Shown piece by piece: positions 33,848 through 44,195 of a stretch of 64,000 bases of DNA. The stretch is taken from the NCBI RefSeq assembly GCF_900099825.1, contig NZ_LT629693.1, forward strand, positions 5,219,001-5,283,000. The letters are read 5' to 3'. The notes beneath the pieces are model-generated. The model ran no database searches. It saw nothing but the letters and a program-made list of their open reading frames with translations, and was not told the DNA's origin. Position 1 is the first letter of the stretch. Every line of letters starts with the position of its first letter. This stretch comes from Bradyrhizobium ottawaense (lineage in GTDB: Bacteria; Pseudomonadota; Alphaproteobacteria; Rhizobiales; Xanthobacteraceae). Position numbers and translations under genes: made by a program.

Positions 33848-35212
33848 ATGCGTCAGGCGCAAATCATACGTTCGAATACCTTCCAGTGGGCGCTGACGGT
33901 GGCCGGCGTGTTCGCTATTTTCATCATCGTGCTATTCGGATTCATCTATTGGCAGACCGATCAATACCTGATCGCCCGGTCCGACCGAATGATCGCCAGG
34001 CAACTCAACGTTATCGCGGCTTTGCCGTCCGAACGGCAGCCGGACGCGATCGATGAACATTTAAGGCAGGATTCCCGTGGCGTTCAATATGCCGGACTGT
34101 TCGCCGCAGATGGCCGCAGGATAGCGGGCAATCTGGAGCAGTTCCCACCAGAGCTCAAGCCGAATGATTCCGTCCAGAGCCTCTCGGTTGTCCGGACGCT
34201 GCCCGCCGGTCGAGAGACCCACGTGATCCGGGCGATCGCCCGGCGAATGCCGAATGGCGATGCGCTGGCGATCGGACGAGAAGTCGACGAAACCAGGGAG
34301 ATTTCCCACGTCGTCGGCCAGGCATTCGCGCTGGGTCTGTTGCCGGCGTTTTGCCTGTGCCTGCTGGCTGGTGCGTGGTTGAGCATGCGGGCTCAGGAGC
34401 GTGTCGAAGAGGTAAATCAGCGGGTTCAGCGCATTGTCGCCGGCGATCTAAGTGAGCGGCTTCCGCACCGTGACGTCGACGAGCCGTTTTCGAATCTTGC
34501 GGCCATCGTCAATGGCATGCTGGATGAAATGGAAACAATGATCCACGCGCTGGCCGGCGTCGGCAACGATATCGCCCATGATTTGCGAACGCCGCTGACG
34601 CGGGCGCGGCTCGCTCTGGAGCGCGGCCGCACCAACGCAACGACGCTGGAACAGCTCCAGGTGGTTGCGGACAAGGCAGTCGCGAATATTGATCATTCGC
34701 TGACAATCATCACGGCGCTGTTGCGCCTGGCCGAAATCGAGAACAGCCGGCGCTCAGCGGCCTTCGGTAACGTCCCATTGCAAGAAATGCTGCGTGAGGT
34801 CTGCGATATCTACGAACCCATCGCCGAGAACAAGAATATCAAGTTGCGGGTCGAGGCGGGACATCAGCTTAACGTCTGCGGCGACCGCGACCTCCTGCTC
34901 GAGGCGGTTGCCAATCTCGTCGACAATGCCATCAAGTTTACGCCTGAAGGCGGCAATGTGGATATCGAACTGTTGCGTGGCGATGGCGAAACCATCATGC
35001 GCGTAACCGATACCGGTGGCGGCATCAGCGAGCAGGAGCGTGAGGCCGTGTTGCGGCGTTTCTACCGTTCCGACAAGGTCCGAAGTACGCCGGGCGTGGG
35101 CCTGGGCCTCAATCTGGTGGCCGCGATCGTGAAGCTGCACGGCTTTCGTCTCGCGATCCATTCCGGCCCGGGTGGCCGGCTGGCGATCATTTGTCCCGAC
35201 AGGCAAGATTGA
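33848..35212 (+). CDS. Sensor histidine kinase
   Basis: A 454-residue membrane kinase. A first transmembrane helix (WALTVAGVFAIFIIVLFGFIYW) and a second (FALGLLPAFCLCLLAGAWLSM) bracket a periplasmic sensor region of about 130 residues. HAMP follows (RVQRIVAGDLSERLP), then the HisKA H-box DIAHDLRTPLTRAR, and HATPase with NLVDNAIKFTPEGG, VTDTGGGI and GVGLGLNLVAAIVKLHG. It phosphorylates the regulator encoded just upstream (33103). The stimulus is unknown. Confidence 0.92.
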   Translation: MRQAQIIRSNTFQWALTVAGVFAIFIIVLFGFIYWQTDQYLIARSDRMIARQLNVIAALPSERQPDAIDEHLRQDSRGVQYAGLFAADGRRIAGNLEQFPPELKPNDSVQSLSVVRTLPAGRETHVIRAIARRMPNGDALAIGREVDETREISHVVGQAFALGLLPAFCLCLLAGAWLSMRAQERVEEVNQRVQRIVAGDLSERLPHRDVDEPFSNLAAIVNGMLDEMETMIHALAGVGNDIAHDLRTPLTRARLALERGRTNATTLEQLQVVADKAVANIDHSLTIITALLRLAEIENSRRSAAFGNVPLQEMLREVCDIYEPIAENKNIKLRVEAGHQLNVCGDRDLLLEAVANLVDNAIKFTPEGGNVDIELLRGDGETIMRVTDTGGGISEQEREAVLRRFYRSDKVRSTPGVGLGLNLVAAIVKLHGFRLAIHSGPGGRLAIICPDRQD

Positions 35213-35555
35213 AAGCGTGGCCCCTCGGATCGCCGAGCGGCGGACCAACAGAGGCCTTCCTGCTGCTGGAGGCAGGATCAGGATCCGGTAGCTGCTATCG
35301 GCCGACGCCTCGGCCTTGCCATTGCCATTGGCTCGTCTTCGCGAAGCGAGCTGCGATAGCGTTGTGCGGCGATGCCGGAAGGCGCGCATTCGTGGCCTTA
35401 ACCTGACTCGATCGGGTTCCGAAAGGATGAAACCGATTTTAATGGAATCGACCATCCGTGCGCGTACATCGGGAATATCAGCATGCCGGATCGTCACCGG
35501 TCAGACGCGCGACTGAGTCACATTTGAAGCCGCGCTCAATTCGATGGAGTAATCC
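35213..35555. other. Intergenic region, nothing recognised
   Basis: About 340 bases between the kinase and a small secreted-protein gene. No gene is supported; GGAG at 35545 is the ribosome site of the next gene. Confidence 0.4.
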
Positions 35556-35819
35556 ATGCGCTCGACCTTGCTCATCACACTGGCCCTCGGGACCGCGCTT
35601 GTGGCTTCGGGCGACGCCGCTGTTTTCGCCCAGTCAATCGCAGGGGCGACGACTGGAGTACCAACTGCGCCAATCGGGCACTTGCAGCCGCGGAGGCAGC
35701 AGTTCTCTTCGCGCTCTGCAGCGGAACAGGCCGAGCAGCAGAAGATGTCGCAGTTCGATGTCGAGCAGCAAAAGCTGGATGGGGAACTCGACAAGCGGTT
35801 GAACATCTGCCGGTGCTGA
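35556..35819 (+). CDS. Small secreted protein, hypothetical
   Basis: An 87-residue product with a signal peptide (MRSTLLITLALGTALVASGD, cleavage near VFAQSIA) and a Gln/Glu-rich helical mature part (RSAAEQAEQQKMSQFDVEQQ) ending in ICRC. The ribosome site is GGAG, seven bases before the ATG. A strong terminator directly follows (35825). The function is unknown. Its place directly after a two-component system suggests that it may be a target or sensor accessory of that system. Confidence 0.7.
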   Translation: MRSTLLITLALGTALVASGDAAVFAQSIAGATTGVPTAPIGHLQPRRQQFSSRSAAEQAEQQKMSQFDVEQQKLDGELDKRLNICRC

Positions 35820-35824
35820 GGCTT

Positions 35825-35860
35825 ACCGGAGACCGGACAAGATGGTGTCTCCGGTCTTTT
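35825..35860 (+). terminator. Rho-independent terminator
   Basis: ACCGGAGAC and GTCTCCGGT form a 9-bp stem around a 13-base loop, followed by CTTTT. It sits 5 bases after the stop of the small secreted protein. Confidence 0.75.
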
Positions 35861-35975
35861 CCGGCCGCCGGCCTGGCGACTTCCATGCCCCTAAAGAAAA
35901 GTTTAGTGGGACGGTCGAGAATATCGCTTATCTACACGTCAAGGGCGCACAACGATCTACATGAAGGACGCAATT

Positions 35976-36212
35976 ATGAAACTCACGACAATCGCATTGG
36001 CAACGGCGTTCGCCCTCTCAGGGACGGCCGCCTTTGCAAACACAGTTCATCATAAAGCGGCCGTGAGGGCCGATCGCAATACCGTCGGCATGGTTCAGCT
36101 GCATCCGAACTATGGCAACCCGAACGGAAATCCGGACGGTCCGACCACGCTGAGCGGCACCGGAGACTCGTCGTTCGGCGGCTCCTCGCCTGGTACCAGC
36201 GGCTACAACTAA
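35976..36212 (+). CDS. Small secreted Gly/Asn/Ser-rich protein, hypothetical
   Basis: A 78-residue protein from the ATG at 35976 (AAGGA seven bases upstream; an ATG at 35961 is the alternative). Signal peptide MKLTTIALATAFALSGTAAF, then a low-complexity tail with NPNGNPDGP and GTGDSSFGGSSPG. No cysteine. From memory, small exported proteins of this composition are common in bradyrhizobia. No function is proposed. Confidence 0.65.
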   Translation: MKLTTIALATAFALSGTAAFANTVHHKAAVRADRNTVGMVQLHPNYGNPNGNPDGPTTLSGTGDSSFGGSSPGTSGYN

Positions 36213-36303
36213 GAAAGCGCACTGCGCTTGCGTGGAGCTGAGTGCCCGCGCATGATTGCGGGACCGCCTTGTGAAGGTGAAGCTGCCGTCGGCGGCTTCG
36301 CCT

Positions 36304-37182
36304 TTACAACCCGATTGAAGCAAGCAGGGCTTTTTCTGCCTGACTCGCGTAACGTTCCTTGTGTCTGAGCGCGATGAATGAACGCTTCGGCAGATCAATC
36401 TTGACACGGTGAAGTGTCCCTGCAGCGATCGACTGCGCTACCACCAGATCCGAAATAGCTGTGGCACAGTCGCCGGATTCCACGGCAACGCGCACGGCTT
36501 CATTCGATGGCAGTTCAAGTCGGATATCGAGGTCCGACATCTTGACCTGAAATTTCCTGAGCACGGCCTCGAACATGGACCGGGTGCCGGATCCCGGCTC
36601 TCGCAAAATCCAGGATGTCTCGGTCAGAAGCCGTGGTGTGATGCGCGCCCTACCGACCCACCGATGGCTCGCTCCCACAACAATGGTCAATGAGTCGCCT
36701 TCCATTCTCCGAATGGCCAGCGAGGGCTCGTCGACTTCACCCTCAACGAAGCCGAGATCTGCATCTCCCTGGATGACAGCGTGAGCGACCTGCTTGGTGT
36801 TTGCGATCCTGACGCGCAGATCGATGCCGGGATATGTTCGCCGAAATGTCTCGATGCGTGGTGGCAGCCAGTAATTGGCGACGGTCTGGCTTGCTGCCAG
36901 AGTTAGCGAGCCACGCTTGAGGCCAGCCAGATCGTCCAAAATTTGCGCCGCGGCCTTGGCGCGTGCCACGACGGCGCGTGCCTCATCGAGGAAATCCCGG
37001 CCGATCTGGGTCAGCACAATACCGCGGCCGACACGGTCAAACAGCTTGATCCCGTACCGCCTCTCGAGCGCCGCGATAGCGGCGCTCGTTGCTGACTGCG
37101 TCAGGTTCAATTCGCCTGCGGCGCGCGTCACGTGCTGCTTTTCAGCGACCGCGATGAAAATGCGAAGCTGTTCCAAGGTCAT
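36304..37182 (-). CDS. LysR-family transcriptional regulator
   Basis: A 292-residue LysR regulator. The N-terminal winged helix reads MTLEQLRIFIAVAEKQHVTRAAGELNLTQSATSAAIAALE, and the effector domain follows (QTVANYWLPPRIETFRRTYPGI; GDADLGFVEGEVDEP). It lies 6 bases downstream of the yeiH-type exporter gene on the same strand, so the two form an operon divergent from sorAB. A T-N11-A palindrome at 38349 in the divergent promoter region is the likely binding site. It probably senses sulfite or a sulfonate-derived signal (inference). Confidence 0.92.
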   Translation of the reverse strand: MTLEQLRIFIAVAEKQHVTRAAGELNLTQSATSAAIAALERRYGIKLFDRVGRGIVLTQIGRDFLDEARAVVARAKAAAQILDDLAGLKRGSLTLAASQTVANYWLPPRIETFRRTYPGIDLRVRIANTKQVAHAVIQGDADLGFVEGEVDEPSLAIRRMEGDSLTIVVGASHRWVGRARITPRLLTETSWILREPGSGTRSMFEAVLRKFQVKMSDLDIRLELPSNEAVRVAVESGDCATAISDLVVAQSIAAGTLHRVKIDLPKRSFIALRHKERYASQAEKALLASIGL

Positions 37183-37188
37183 GGCGTG

Positions 37189-38274
37189 TTACCCCGTCAG
37201 TGTGATCAGCGTGAGGCTGAAGGCCGCGATGAACAAGAAAGAAAATGCGCCGAGCAGAGCCGGCCGTAACCCTCTCGACGCCAGTTTGGCGATGTTGGTT
37301 TCCAGACCCATTGCGGCAAGTGCAATCGACAGCAGGAATGTGGTCGCGGCCACGATCGATGCCTTCGCTTCGGCGGGGATCGTCACCAGGCTGTTGACCC
37401 CGACCAGCACCACAAATCCGAGTACGAACCACGGCATCGGCGGACGAGCCGTTGTTTTGTCCGCCGCTGATTGCCGACGTGTCGCGCTGCGAGCGGTCAT
37501 CAGTCCGATCGAAATGACCATCGGCGCCAGCAGCATGACCCGGGTCAGCTTGGCGATCGTTGCAAACTCGCCGGCCTTTTGTCCGTCCTGGAATGCCGCG
37601 GCGATAACCTGCGCAATCTCATGAATCGATGCGCCAGCCCATAGTCCGAATCCACGGGGGTCGAGATGCAGAAGGCCCGGAAGAAGCGGATAGACGAACA
37701 TTGCGGCCGAGCCGAAGACGGTGACGCAGGCGACCGAATAGGCGACGTCTTCGTCATCGGCATTTGTGACGGTATTGGTGGCAATGACGGCCGACGCGCC
37801 GCAGATCGACGTGCCGGCCGCGATGAGTTGTGCCAATTTCGGCTCGACCCCGAGCAGTTTCCCGATCCAGACGGTAAAGGCGAAGGTGGCGAGTACGGTT
37901 GCAGCGATGATGCCGAGACCGCGGTCGCCGAGCTCGATGACCTGGCTCGAGGTCAATTGAAGCCCGAGCAGGATGATGGCGATACGAAGCAACCGGCGGA
38001 GACTGAATGTCACGCCCTGTTTTGCCCAGGCCGCCGTGCCGACGATGTTGTGGTATGCGATTCCGATAACCATCGACAGGATCAGGGGGCTGAAGTTTGT
38101 CATCCCTGGCAGCATTCTGATGCCAAATGATGCGCCCGCCACGATCGATGTGAGGCAGAGGCCAGGTAAAAGTTCGCGAGCGCGCCGGCCGGACCATTGG
38201 GTCAAGAAGATGAGACGGGCGCTGCTCCTGTCATTCACAGGTTCGGGGGAGTTGCTGGCTGAGATAAGGGGCAT
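37189..38274 (-). CDS. YeiH/CuyZ-family (UPF0324) sulfite or sulfate exporter
   Basis: A 361-residue membrane protein with about ten hydrophobic segments. UPF0324 marks include [80 protein letters not shown] and [17 protein letters not shown] family member (CuyZ) is linked to sulfite export during cysteate degradation, and E. coli YeiH is of unknown role (from memory). Here the gene is divergent from sulfite oxidase genes, which supports a role in removing sulfite or sulfate from the cytoplasm. The start is at 38274 with GGAG upstream. Confidence 0.88.
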   Translation of the reverse strand: MPLISASNSPEPVNDRSSARLIFLTQWSGRRARELLPGLCLTSIVAGASFGIRMLPGMTNFSPLILSMVIGIAYHNIVGTAAWAKQGVTFSLRRLLRIAIILLGLQLTSSQVIELGDRGLGIIAATVLATFAFTVWIGKLLGVEPKLAQLIAAGTSICGASAVIATNTVTNADDEDVAYSVACVTVFGSAAMFVYPLLPGLLHLDPRGFGLWAGASIHEIAQVIAAAFQDGQKAGEFATIAKLTRVMLLAPMVISIGLMTARSATRRQSAADKTTARPPMPWFVLGFVVLVGVNSLVTIPAEAKASIVAATTFLLSIALAAMGLETNIAKLASRGLRPALLGAFSFLFIAAFSLTLITLTG

Positions 38275-38348
38275 GAGTTGGCTCCATTGGCTTCTTCTCC
38301 CAATGTCGCGTCGCTAGTTCGATCAATCCAACAGATAATAATTGTCTG

Positions 38349-38371
38349 ATCAATAGATTTATAAGATTGAT
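38349..38371. promoter_or_regulatory. LysR-type box (T-N11-A) between exporter and sulfite oxidase genes
   Basis: ATCAAT-N11-ATTGAT is a perfect dyad with the LysR spacing. It is 75 bases upstream of yeiH and 109 bases upstream of sorA, which are divergent. A further GATCAATCC at about 38320 repeats the half-site. Confidence 0.6.
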
Positions 38372-38479
38372 TACCAAGGGGTCATCCATAAATTTTGTCG
38401 ATCGGAACCACACAAACAACGAGTTGGATAGCTGAATAGGAGACCGCTACGTTGGCCATGAAAGGCAAGGAGATCGATC

Positions 38480-39769
38480 ATGACCAATGCCGCATTACCA
38501 AGCCCGAAGCGCGCATTCGAAGAACGCCTGACCCACTCGAGTGGAATTCTTGGGCGCCCGTCGTCCCGGCGTTGGTTTCTCGGCCAGATCGGATTGGCCG
38601 GATTGTCTCTCGCCGCCACGCCGGCCTGGTCGGAACAGACGGTCAAGTTACCGCTGGCGGGCGATCCGCGGGACCGGCCGATTAGCAACGACTTTCCGCA
38701 GAAGCGTAACGTGATACTGCAGCGTACCCGGCCACCGCTACTGGAAACCCCGCTTGAAGCATTCGATCGGGGCGTGTTCACGCCGAACGAACAGTTTTAT
38801 GTGCGTTGGCACTGGGCGGTGATCCCGAATGCGGTTGACGTCGGAACGTTCCGACTTTCGGTGCGCGGTCATGTCAACCAGGTCCTTTCGCTATCTTTGA
38901 ACGATCTTGTTCGCGGGCTGCCACGAGTCGAACTGGTTGCCGTCAATCAATGCTCCGGGAATTCGCGCGGCGATTTCCTGCCAAGGGTGCCGGGGGCGCA
39001 ATGGGCTCACGGCGCGATGGGTAACGCCAGATGGACGGGAGTGCGGCTCAGGGACGTCCTCGACCGCGCCGGCATCAAGTCCGGCGCCATCCAGGTTCGT
39101 TTCAACGGACTCGACGAGCCAGTGGTACCCGATGCGCCGGACTTCATGAAATCGCTGGAGATCGACCATGCCCGCGACGGTGAAGTGATGATCGCATTCG
39201 CGATGAATGGTGAGCAGCTGCCGTTGCTTAATGGCTTTCCGCTGCGGCTTGTCGTACCCGGCTGGTATTCGACTTATTGGGTCAAGATGCTCAGCGACAT
39301 CGAAGTGCTGGACAAGCCGGACAACAATTACTGGATGACCCAAGCCTATACGATCCCGGACACGCCGTACGCCAACATCGCGCCCGGGCAGACCGGCGTG
39401 AAGATGGTGCCGATAAGCCGCATGGTCCCGCGCTCCTTCATTACCAACATCACCCCGGGAGCTTTGTTACCCGCGGGAGCACCGACCGTGGTGCGGGGCA
39501 TCGCATTTGGCGGCGATACCGGTGTTGCCAAAGTCGAATTCTCGTCAGACGCCGGAAAGTCCTGGCAGCCGACGAAGCTCGGAACGGATTATGGCAAATA
39601 CAGCTTTCGCCAGTGGGAAACGAGCTTTGCACCTGTCGGCATGGGCAACCATTCGATCATGGTTCGATGCACCAATACTGCGAACGTGGCCCAACCCGAT
39701 ACCGCGAACTGGAACAATAGCGGGTTCATGCGCAATGTCGTTGAAGCCATACCGGTCGCAGCGATCTAG
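38480..39769 (+). CDS. sorA: SorA-like sulfite dehydrogenase, molybdenum subunit
   Basis: A 429-residue protein of the sulfite oxidase fold (Oxidored_molyb, then Mo-co dimerisation domain). A Tat leader (SSRRWFLGQIGLAGLSLAATPAW) sends it folded to the periplasm. The molybdenum-ligating Cys158 is in AVNQCSGNSRG, followed by WTGVRLRDVLDRAG. The dimerisation domain begins around PISRMVPRSFITN. Sulfite is oxidised to sulfate and electrons pass to the cytochrome c encoded 9 bases downstream. The AAGGAG ribosome site is well placed. The 9-base gap, divergent exporter and LysR box make this a compact sulfite-detoxification unit. Confidence 0.92.
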   Translation: MTNAALPSPKRAFEERLTHSSGILGRPSSRRWFLGQIGLAGLSLAATPAWSEQTVKLPLAGDPRDRPISNDFPQKRNVILQRTRPPLLETPLEAFDRGVFTPNEQFYVRWHWAVIPNAVDVGTFRLSVRGHVNQVLSLSLNDLVRGLPRVELVAVNQCSGNSRGDFLPRVPGAQWAHGAMGNARWTGVRLRDVLDRAGIKSGAIQVRFNGLDEPVVPDAPDFMKSLEIDHARDGEVMIAFAMNGEQLPLLNGFPLRLVVPGWYSTYWVKMLSDIEVLDKPDNNYWMTQAYTIPDTPYANIAPGQTGVKMVPISRMVPRSFITNITPGALLPAGAPTVVRGIAFGGDTGVAKVEFSSDAGKSWQPTKLGTDYGKYSFRQWETSFAPVGMGNHSIMVRCTNTANVAQPDTANWNNSGFMRNVVEAIPVAAI

Positions 39770-39778
39770 GAGGGGCAG

Positions 39779-40123
39779 ATGTCGAAGCATATCCTGGTAT
39801 TGGCTTTCCTGACCGCGGTGGCATTGGCGCCAACGCCGGCATGGGTTCAGGACCTGACCGCGCTCAAATCGGTGAATGCGGATCTGCCAGCGGGAGATCA
39901 ACAGCTCCCTGGCGGCTCCGAGGCCGATGCCATCAACAACAACTGCCTCGCCTGCCATTCCGCCGACATGGTGCTGAACCAGCCGGCGCTTCCGAAGGCG
40001 ACCTGGGAGACCGAGGTTCATAAGATGATCAATATCTACAAAGCGCCAATCGACGACGCCGATGTCGGATCGATCGTCGCATATCTCGCGAAAACGAAAG
40101 GCCTCGACGCCGACGGGCGATGA
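39779..40123 (+). CDS. sorB: SorB-like mono-heme cytochrome c
   Basis: A 114-residue protein with a signal peptide (HILVLAFLTAVALAPTPAW) and one heme motif CLACH at 56-60. A downstream Met (about residue 83, VHKMINIYKAP) is the probable sixth ligand. It starts 9 bases after sorA and is the expected electron acceptor of the molybdenum subunit in the periplasm, passing electrons on to the respiratory chain. It is the size of known SorB subunits (from memory). Confidence 0.9.
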   Translation: MSKHILVLAFLTAVALAPTPAWVQDLTALKSVNADLPAGDQQLPGGSEADAINNNCLACHSADMVLNQPALPKATWETEVHKMINIYKAPIDDADVGSIVAYLAKTKGLDADGR

Positions 40124-40247
40124 TCCTAACGCAGGAAATTTCAAGCAGATGGCGCGGAAGACTCGTCCTGCGCGACATGAAAAGAATGCCGAGTGCCATG
40201 AGGCCAAAAAAGAGATCGAAATGGATTCGCGCAACGGCGCGGCGAGG

Positions 40248-41510
40248 CTAGCCGCCGGCCGCGAGCATCTGTGCGCGCCGCTCGACGTATCGGTAATCTC
40301 TTCCGAGCGGGAGATCGAGCCCCTGCCAGACCGAAACCAAGGCATCAGCCAACTGTTGGATCAGCCGGACGTCGTGCGCAGGGGTGGGGGTAATCCGCAA
40401 TCGCTCGGTGCCTCGGGCGACCGTCGGATAATTGATCGGCTGGATATAGATCCCGTGCCGCTCAAGCAGAAGATCGCTCGCCTGCTTGCATAGCGCGGGA
40501 TCCCCGACCATGACCGGCACGATATGGGTCTCCGTCGCCAGCACCGGCAGGCCGGCGCCCCGCAGGGCAGCCTTGGTCGCCGCCACGGCAGCGCGCTGGC
40601 CCATGCGCTCCACGTCCGATACCTTGAGATGGGCAATCGAGGCTATCGCAGCTGCTGCAACCGCGGGCGGCAGAGCGGTTGTGAAGATAAATCCGGGAGC
40701 ATGGGATCGGACCGCGTCCACGACAGCGCTGCTGCCGGCGATGTAACCGCCGAGCGTACCGAAGGCTTTTGCAAGCGTTCCCTCGATCACATCGATCCGC
40801 GCCATGACCCCATCGCGCTCGGCGATGCCGGCGCCGCGCGGCCCGTACATGCCAACGGCGTGCACCTCGTCGAGATAGGTCATCGCGTTATAGCGCTGCG
40901 CGAGATCGCAGATCGCCTTGAGTGGAGCAACGTCGCCGTCCATCGAATAGACGCTCTCGAACACGATCAGCTTCGGGCGGCCGGGCGCCGCGCGCGAGAG
41001 CAATTCCTCCAGGTGCTCAAGATCGTTGTGGCGCCAGATCTGCCGGGCACAGCCAGCGGCACGCACGCCTTCGATCATCGAATTGTGGTTGAGTGCGTCT
41101 GACAGGATCAGGCAGTCCGGAAGCAGCCTCGCGATCGTCGCGATACCTGTGTGGTTGGAAACATAGCCGGACGTGAAAACGAGTGCGGCTTCCTTGTTAT
41201 GCAGGTCGGCGAGCTCGGCCTCCAGCTGGACCAGCGCCCGATTTGTACCCGAAATGTTGCGCGTTCCGCCTGCGCCGGCACCCATCGTGCGGGCGGCGGT
41301 GCACATTGCTTCGATCACCTTCGGGTGTTGGCCCATGCCGAGATAGTCGTTCGAGCACCAGACAACGACATTCCGCGCGCCGCCTGGGCTGTTCCAGAGC
41401 GCATGAGGGAACTGTCCCGCTTTGCGCTCCAGGTCGGCGAAGGTGCGATAGCGGCGCTCGCGTTTCAGCGCAGCAATGGCGGATTGAAAGCTTTCATTAT
41501 AGTCGAACAT
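40248..41510 (-). CDS. hemA: 5-aminolevulinate synthase
   Basis: A 420-residue PLP enzyme of the alpha-oxoamine synthase family. It condenses glycine and succinyl-CoA to 5-aminolevulinate, the C4 route typical of alphaproteobacteria. Visible marks are [22 protein letters not shown] near 83, [10 protein letters not shown], the Asp/His-containing [15 protein letters not shown], and the PLP-binding lysine at about 248 in GTLAKAFGT. Length is normal. A CTGTCT-N9-AGACAG dyad (41572) lies upstream of the start. It is followed (minus strand) by nothing but the sorB 3' end; the catalase gene is 165 bases upstream on the same strand. Confidence 0.96.
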   Translation of the reverse strand: MFDYNESFQSAIAALKRERRYRTFADLERKAGQFPHALWNSPGGARNVVVWCSNDYLGMGQHPKVIEAMCTAARTMGAGAGGTRNISGTNRALVQLEAELADLHNKEAALVFTSGYVSNHTGIATIARLLPDCLILSDALNHNSMIEGVRAAGCARQIWRHNDLEHLEELLSRAAPGRPKLIVFESVYSMDGDVAPLKAICDLAQRYNAMTYLDEVHAVGMYGPRGAGIAERDGVMARIDVIEGTLAKAFGTLGGYIAGSSAVVDAVRSHAPGFIFTTALPPAVAAAAIASIAHLKVSDVERMGQRAAVAATKAALRGAGLPVLATETHIVPVMVGDPALCKQASDLLLERHGIYIQPINYPTVARGTERLRITPTPAHDVRLIQQLADALVSVWQGLDLPLGRDYRYVERRAQMLAAGG

Positions 41511-41571
41511 TCCAGGGTATCCTTTGCCGATCGAATTCGTCTTTCACGTCACGCTGACAGGCGAGGTGTTC

Positions 41572-41592
41572 TGTCTGTTCGAGATAGACAGC
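41572..41592. promoter_or_regulatory. Inverted repeat upstream of hemA
   Basis: CTGTCT-N9-AGACAG, 62-82 bases upstream of the hemA start, in the position of a promoter-proximal operator. It does not match the FNR/FixK anaerobox or an iron-control element that I know. Confidence 0.3.
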
Positions 41593-41674
41593 TCGGCGCG
41601 ACCAGGTGTCGCCCGGGCGCGATAGATTGATTGGAGCGGCCGGCAGCGCGGGCGAGCGTTGCCGGCCAGCGGGC

Positions 41675-43150
41675 CTATCCGGCGGCGATCATCTGCGGCC
41701 GGAAATCGATGCCCAGCGCCTTGGCGACGCCCGCGCCGTAGGCCGGATCGGCCTTGGCACAGTTGGCGATATGACGTTCCTGAATGTGCTTCGCGGCGCC
41801 GCCGACCTGACGGGCCGTATTGTCAAACAGCATTTGCTGCTGCGCAGGCGTCATCTTGCGGAAGAGATCGCCCGGCTGCTGCCAATGATCGTCGTCGACA
41901 CGATGGTCCCAGTGCGCGGCCGCTCCTTCTGTCTCGAGTGGCGGCTCGTTGAGCTGCGGCTGATCGATCCACTCGCCCCGGCTATTGGGGAAGTAGGTCG
42001 GCGTTCCACCGAGATTGCCATCGGTGCGCATCGCGCCATCACGATGATAGCTGTGAAACGGGCATTTCGGCGCATTGACGGGAATGTGGTGGTGATTGAC
42101 GCCCAGGCGATACCGTTGCGCATCCCCATAGGAGAACAGGCGCGCCTGCAGCATCTTGTCGGGCGAATAGCCGATGCCCGGCACGATATTGGCAGGCGAG
42201 AACGCCGCCTGTTCGACCTCGGCGAAGACGTTTTCGGGATTTCGGTGCAGCTCAAAAAATCCGACCTCGATCAGCGGGAAGTCGCCCTTCGGCCAGACCT
42301 TCGTCAGGTCGAAGGGATTGAATGGGAAAGCCTTCGCCTGGGCGTCCGTCATCACCTGGATGAAGAGCGTCCAGCGCGGGAAATCCCCGGCCTCGATGCT
42401 CCCGTAAAGATCCCGCTGATGGCTCTCGCGATCCTTGCCGACCAGGGCCTCGGCTTCCGCGTCCGTCAGGTTCTGAATGCCCTGCTGACTGCGGAAGTGG
42501 AACTTGACCCAGATGCGCTCGTTTGCGGCGTTGAGGAAACTATAGGCATGGCTGCCGAAGCCGTGCATGTGGCGGAAGCTCTTCGGGATGCCGCGTTCGC
42601 TCATGACGATCGTGACCTGATGCAGGGCTTCCGGCAGCAGCGTCCAGAAGTCCCAGTTGTTGTCGGCGCTGCGCATACCGGTTCGCGGATCACGCTTGAT
42701 GGCGTGGTTGAGGTCCGGAAACCGCAACGGATCGCGGAAGAAAAACACCGGCGTGTTGTTGCCGACAACGTCCCAGTTGCCCTCCTCAGTATAGAACTTG
42801 AGCGCGAAGCCGCGGATATCGCGCTCGGCGTCGGCGGCGCCGCGCTCGCCCGCGACGGTAGAGAAGCGGGCGAACATCGGGGTCTGCTTGCCGATCTTGG
42901 AGAAGATCTTCGCCTTGGTGTAGCGGGTGATATCGTGCGTGACGGTAAAGGTGCCGTGGGCGCCGGAGCCCTTGGCGTGCATGCGGCGTTCCGGAATCAC
43001 TTCGCGCGCGAAATGGGCCAGCTTCTCGATCAGCCAGACGTCCTGCAGCAGCGCCGGCCCTCGCGGCCCGGCGGTCTGAATGTTGAGATTGTCCGTGACG
43101 GGGGTGCCCGACGCATGGGCCAGCGGCGGGCGTTTGGTTTCACTGCTCAT
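41675..43150 (-). CDS. katA: Monofunctional heme catalase
   Basis: A 491-residue clade-3-sized catalase starting at the ATG at 43150 (AAGGAG seven bases upstream; I ignore the longer open frame). Catalytic His58 lies in [14 protein letters not shown] and the Asn in [14 protein letters not shown] (131/132). The heme-ligating Tyr is in [15 protein letters not shown], and the catalase signature [17 protein letters not shown] is intact. It decomposes H2O2 to water and oxygen. The gene lies between hemA and an agmatinase-type gene on the same strand, so heme and catalase synthesis are adjacent. Confidence 0.95.
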   Translation of the reverse strand: MSSETKRPPLAHASGTPVTDNLNIQTAGPRGPALLQDVWLIEKLAHFAREVIPERRMHAKGSGAHGTFTVTHDITRYTKAKIFSKIGKQTPMFARFSTVAGERGAADAERDIRGFALKFYTEEGNWDVVGNNTPVFFFRDPLRFPDLNHAIKRDPRTGMRSADNNWDFWTLLPEALHQVTIVMSERGIPKSFRHMHGFGSHAYSFLNAANERIWVKFHFRSQQGIQNLTDAEAEALVGKDRESHQRDLYGSIEAGDFPRWTLFIQVMTDAQAKAFPFNPFDLTKVWPKGDFPLIEVGFFELHRNPENVFAEVEQAAFSPANIVPGIGYSPDKMLQARLFSYGDAQRYRLGVNHHHIPVNAPKCPFHSYHRDGAMRTDGNLGGTPTYFPNSRGEWIDQPQLNEPPLETEGAAAHWDHRVDDDHWQQPGDLFRKMTPAQQQMLFDNTARQVGGAAKHIQERHIANCAKADPAYGAGVAKALGIDFRPQMIAAG

Positions 43151-43193
43151 TGAGTTGCTCCTTAGCTGTGTGTTGAACGGGTTGGAGAAATGA

Positions 43194-44195
43194 TCACGCG
43201 GCGGCCCGGGGCTGCCTGCCGCGTCGCTTGGTGCGTTCGTGAAAAATGGACCCGATGAAGTCGAGGCTGGTTCGCGCGGCCAACAGCGCGGTGATCCCGG
43301 AAGGATCGTAAGGCGGCGAAACCTCGACAAAATCAGCGCCGACAACCTCAAACCGCCTGGCGACCTCGCGGAGAATGTCCTTGCCTTCGTAGTAGCTGAA
43401 GCCGCCATGGCTGATCGTGGCCGTGCCCGGTGCGATCGACGGATCGAAGCTGTCGATGTCGATCGAGACATAGACGCGTTCGCCGTCGGGAATGTGCGCG
43501 AGAGACGCGGCGACGCCCTGGGCGCGGAGCTTACGCAAGGGAACGACGTGCGTGCCATACGCCTTTGCGGCTTCCCAATCCTTCCGGCTCACGGCCGCCA
43601 TGTTGTGCGGTCCAAGCGTAGTGATGCCCTTCACATGCCGCATCTCGGATGCCCGTCGCATCGGGCTGCCGTGGCCCCACGTGATGCCGTTGCGCTCGTC
43701 GATGAAATCGAAATGCGCATCCAGATGGACAATGTGGATCGGTTTCTCGTTCGAGAAGGCGGCGACCGTCGCCATCGTGATCGCGTGGTCACCGCCCAGG
43801 ATATAAGGCATGGTTCTGGCATCGAGCAGGGCGCGCACGGCTTGCTCGGCGTTGGCCAGGCTGCGCTTGGTGTCGGCGTAGATCACATCGCTGTCGCCGG
43901 CATCGACGATCTTCACTTCGGCAGCAGTCAGATAGGTGACTTCGTCCTCGAAATCGAACACGCCCTCCTGCCCGAAGCTGTGAAACATCGAAACCTCGCG
44001 GATCGCACGCGGGCCGAATCGCGTGCCGACGCGATAGCTCGATGCTGTGTCGATCGGGATCCCGAGGATGGCGACGTCGGCTCCGTCGAGCTTGTCCCAA
44101 TCGGGGCATGCCGGTTGGCGGGCGAAGGTTGCCAGACCGACGAAGGGCAAATCCATCCGGTCGGGTGTGTTGCGGCTGGTGTTATCGGCGGTCAT
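43194..44195 (-). CDS. speB: Agmatinase-type ureohydrolase
   Basis: A 333-residue ureohydrolase. The two-manganese motifs are all present: [19 protein letters not shown] and [10 protein letters not shown]. The N-terminal [25 protein letters not shown] is typical of agmatinases. The start at 44195 has AAGGGG upstream. Hydrolysis of agmatine to putrescine and urea is the likely reaction, but guanidinobutyrase or proclavaminate-amidinohydrolase-like activities are not excluded by the sequence. Its 5' end overlaps the 3' end of the DNA-binding gene at 44182 by 14 bases, implying co-transcription. Confidence 0.85.
   Translation of the reverse strand: MTADNTSRNTPDRMDLPFVGLATFARQPACPDWDKLDGADVAILGIPIDTASSYRVGTRFGPRAIREVSMFHSFGQEGVFDFEDEVTYLTAAEVKIVDAGDSDVIYADTKRSLANAEQAVRALLDARTMPYILGGDHAITMATVAAFSNEKPIHIVHLDAHFDFIDERNGITWGHGSPMRRASEMRHVKGITTLGPHNMAAVSRKDWEAAKAYGTHVVPLRKLRAQGVAASLAHIPDGERVYVSIDIDSFDPSIAPGTATISHGGFSYYEGKDILREVARRFEVVGADFVEVSPPYDPSGITALLAARTSLDFIGSIFHERTKRRGRQPRAAA

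Noticed and set aside
41606..43153. 515-codon open frame on the plus strand
   Set aside because: It is antisense to katA; no recognisable domain.
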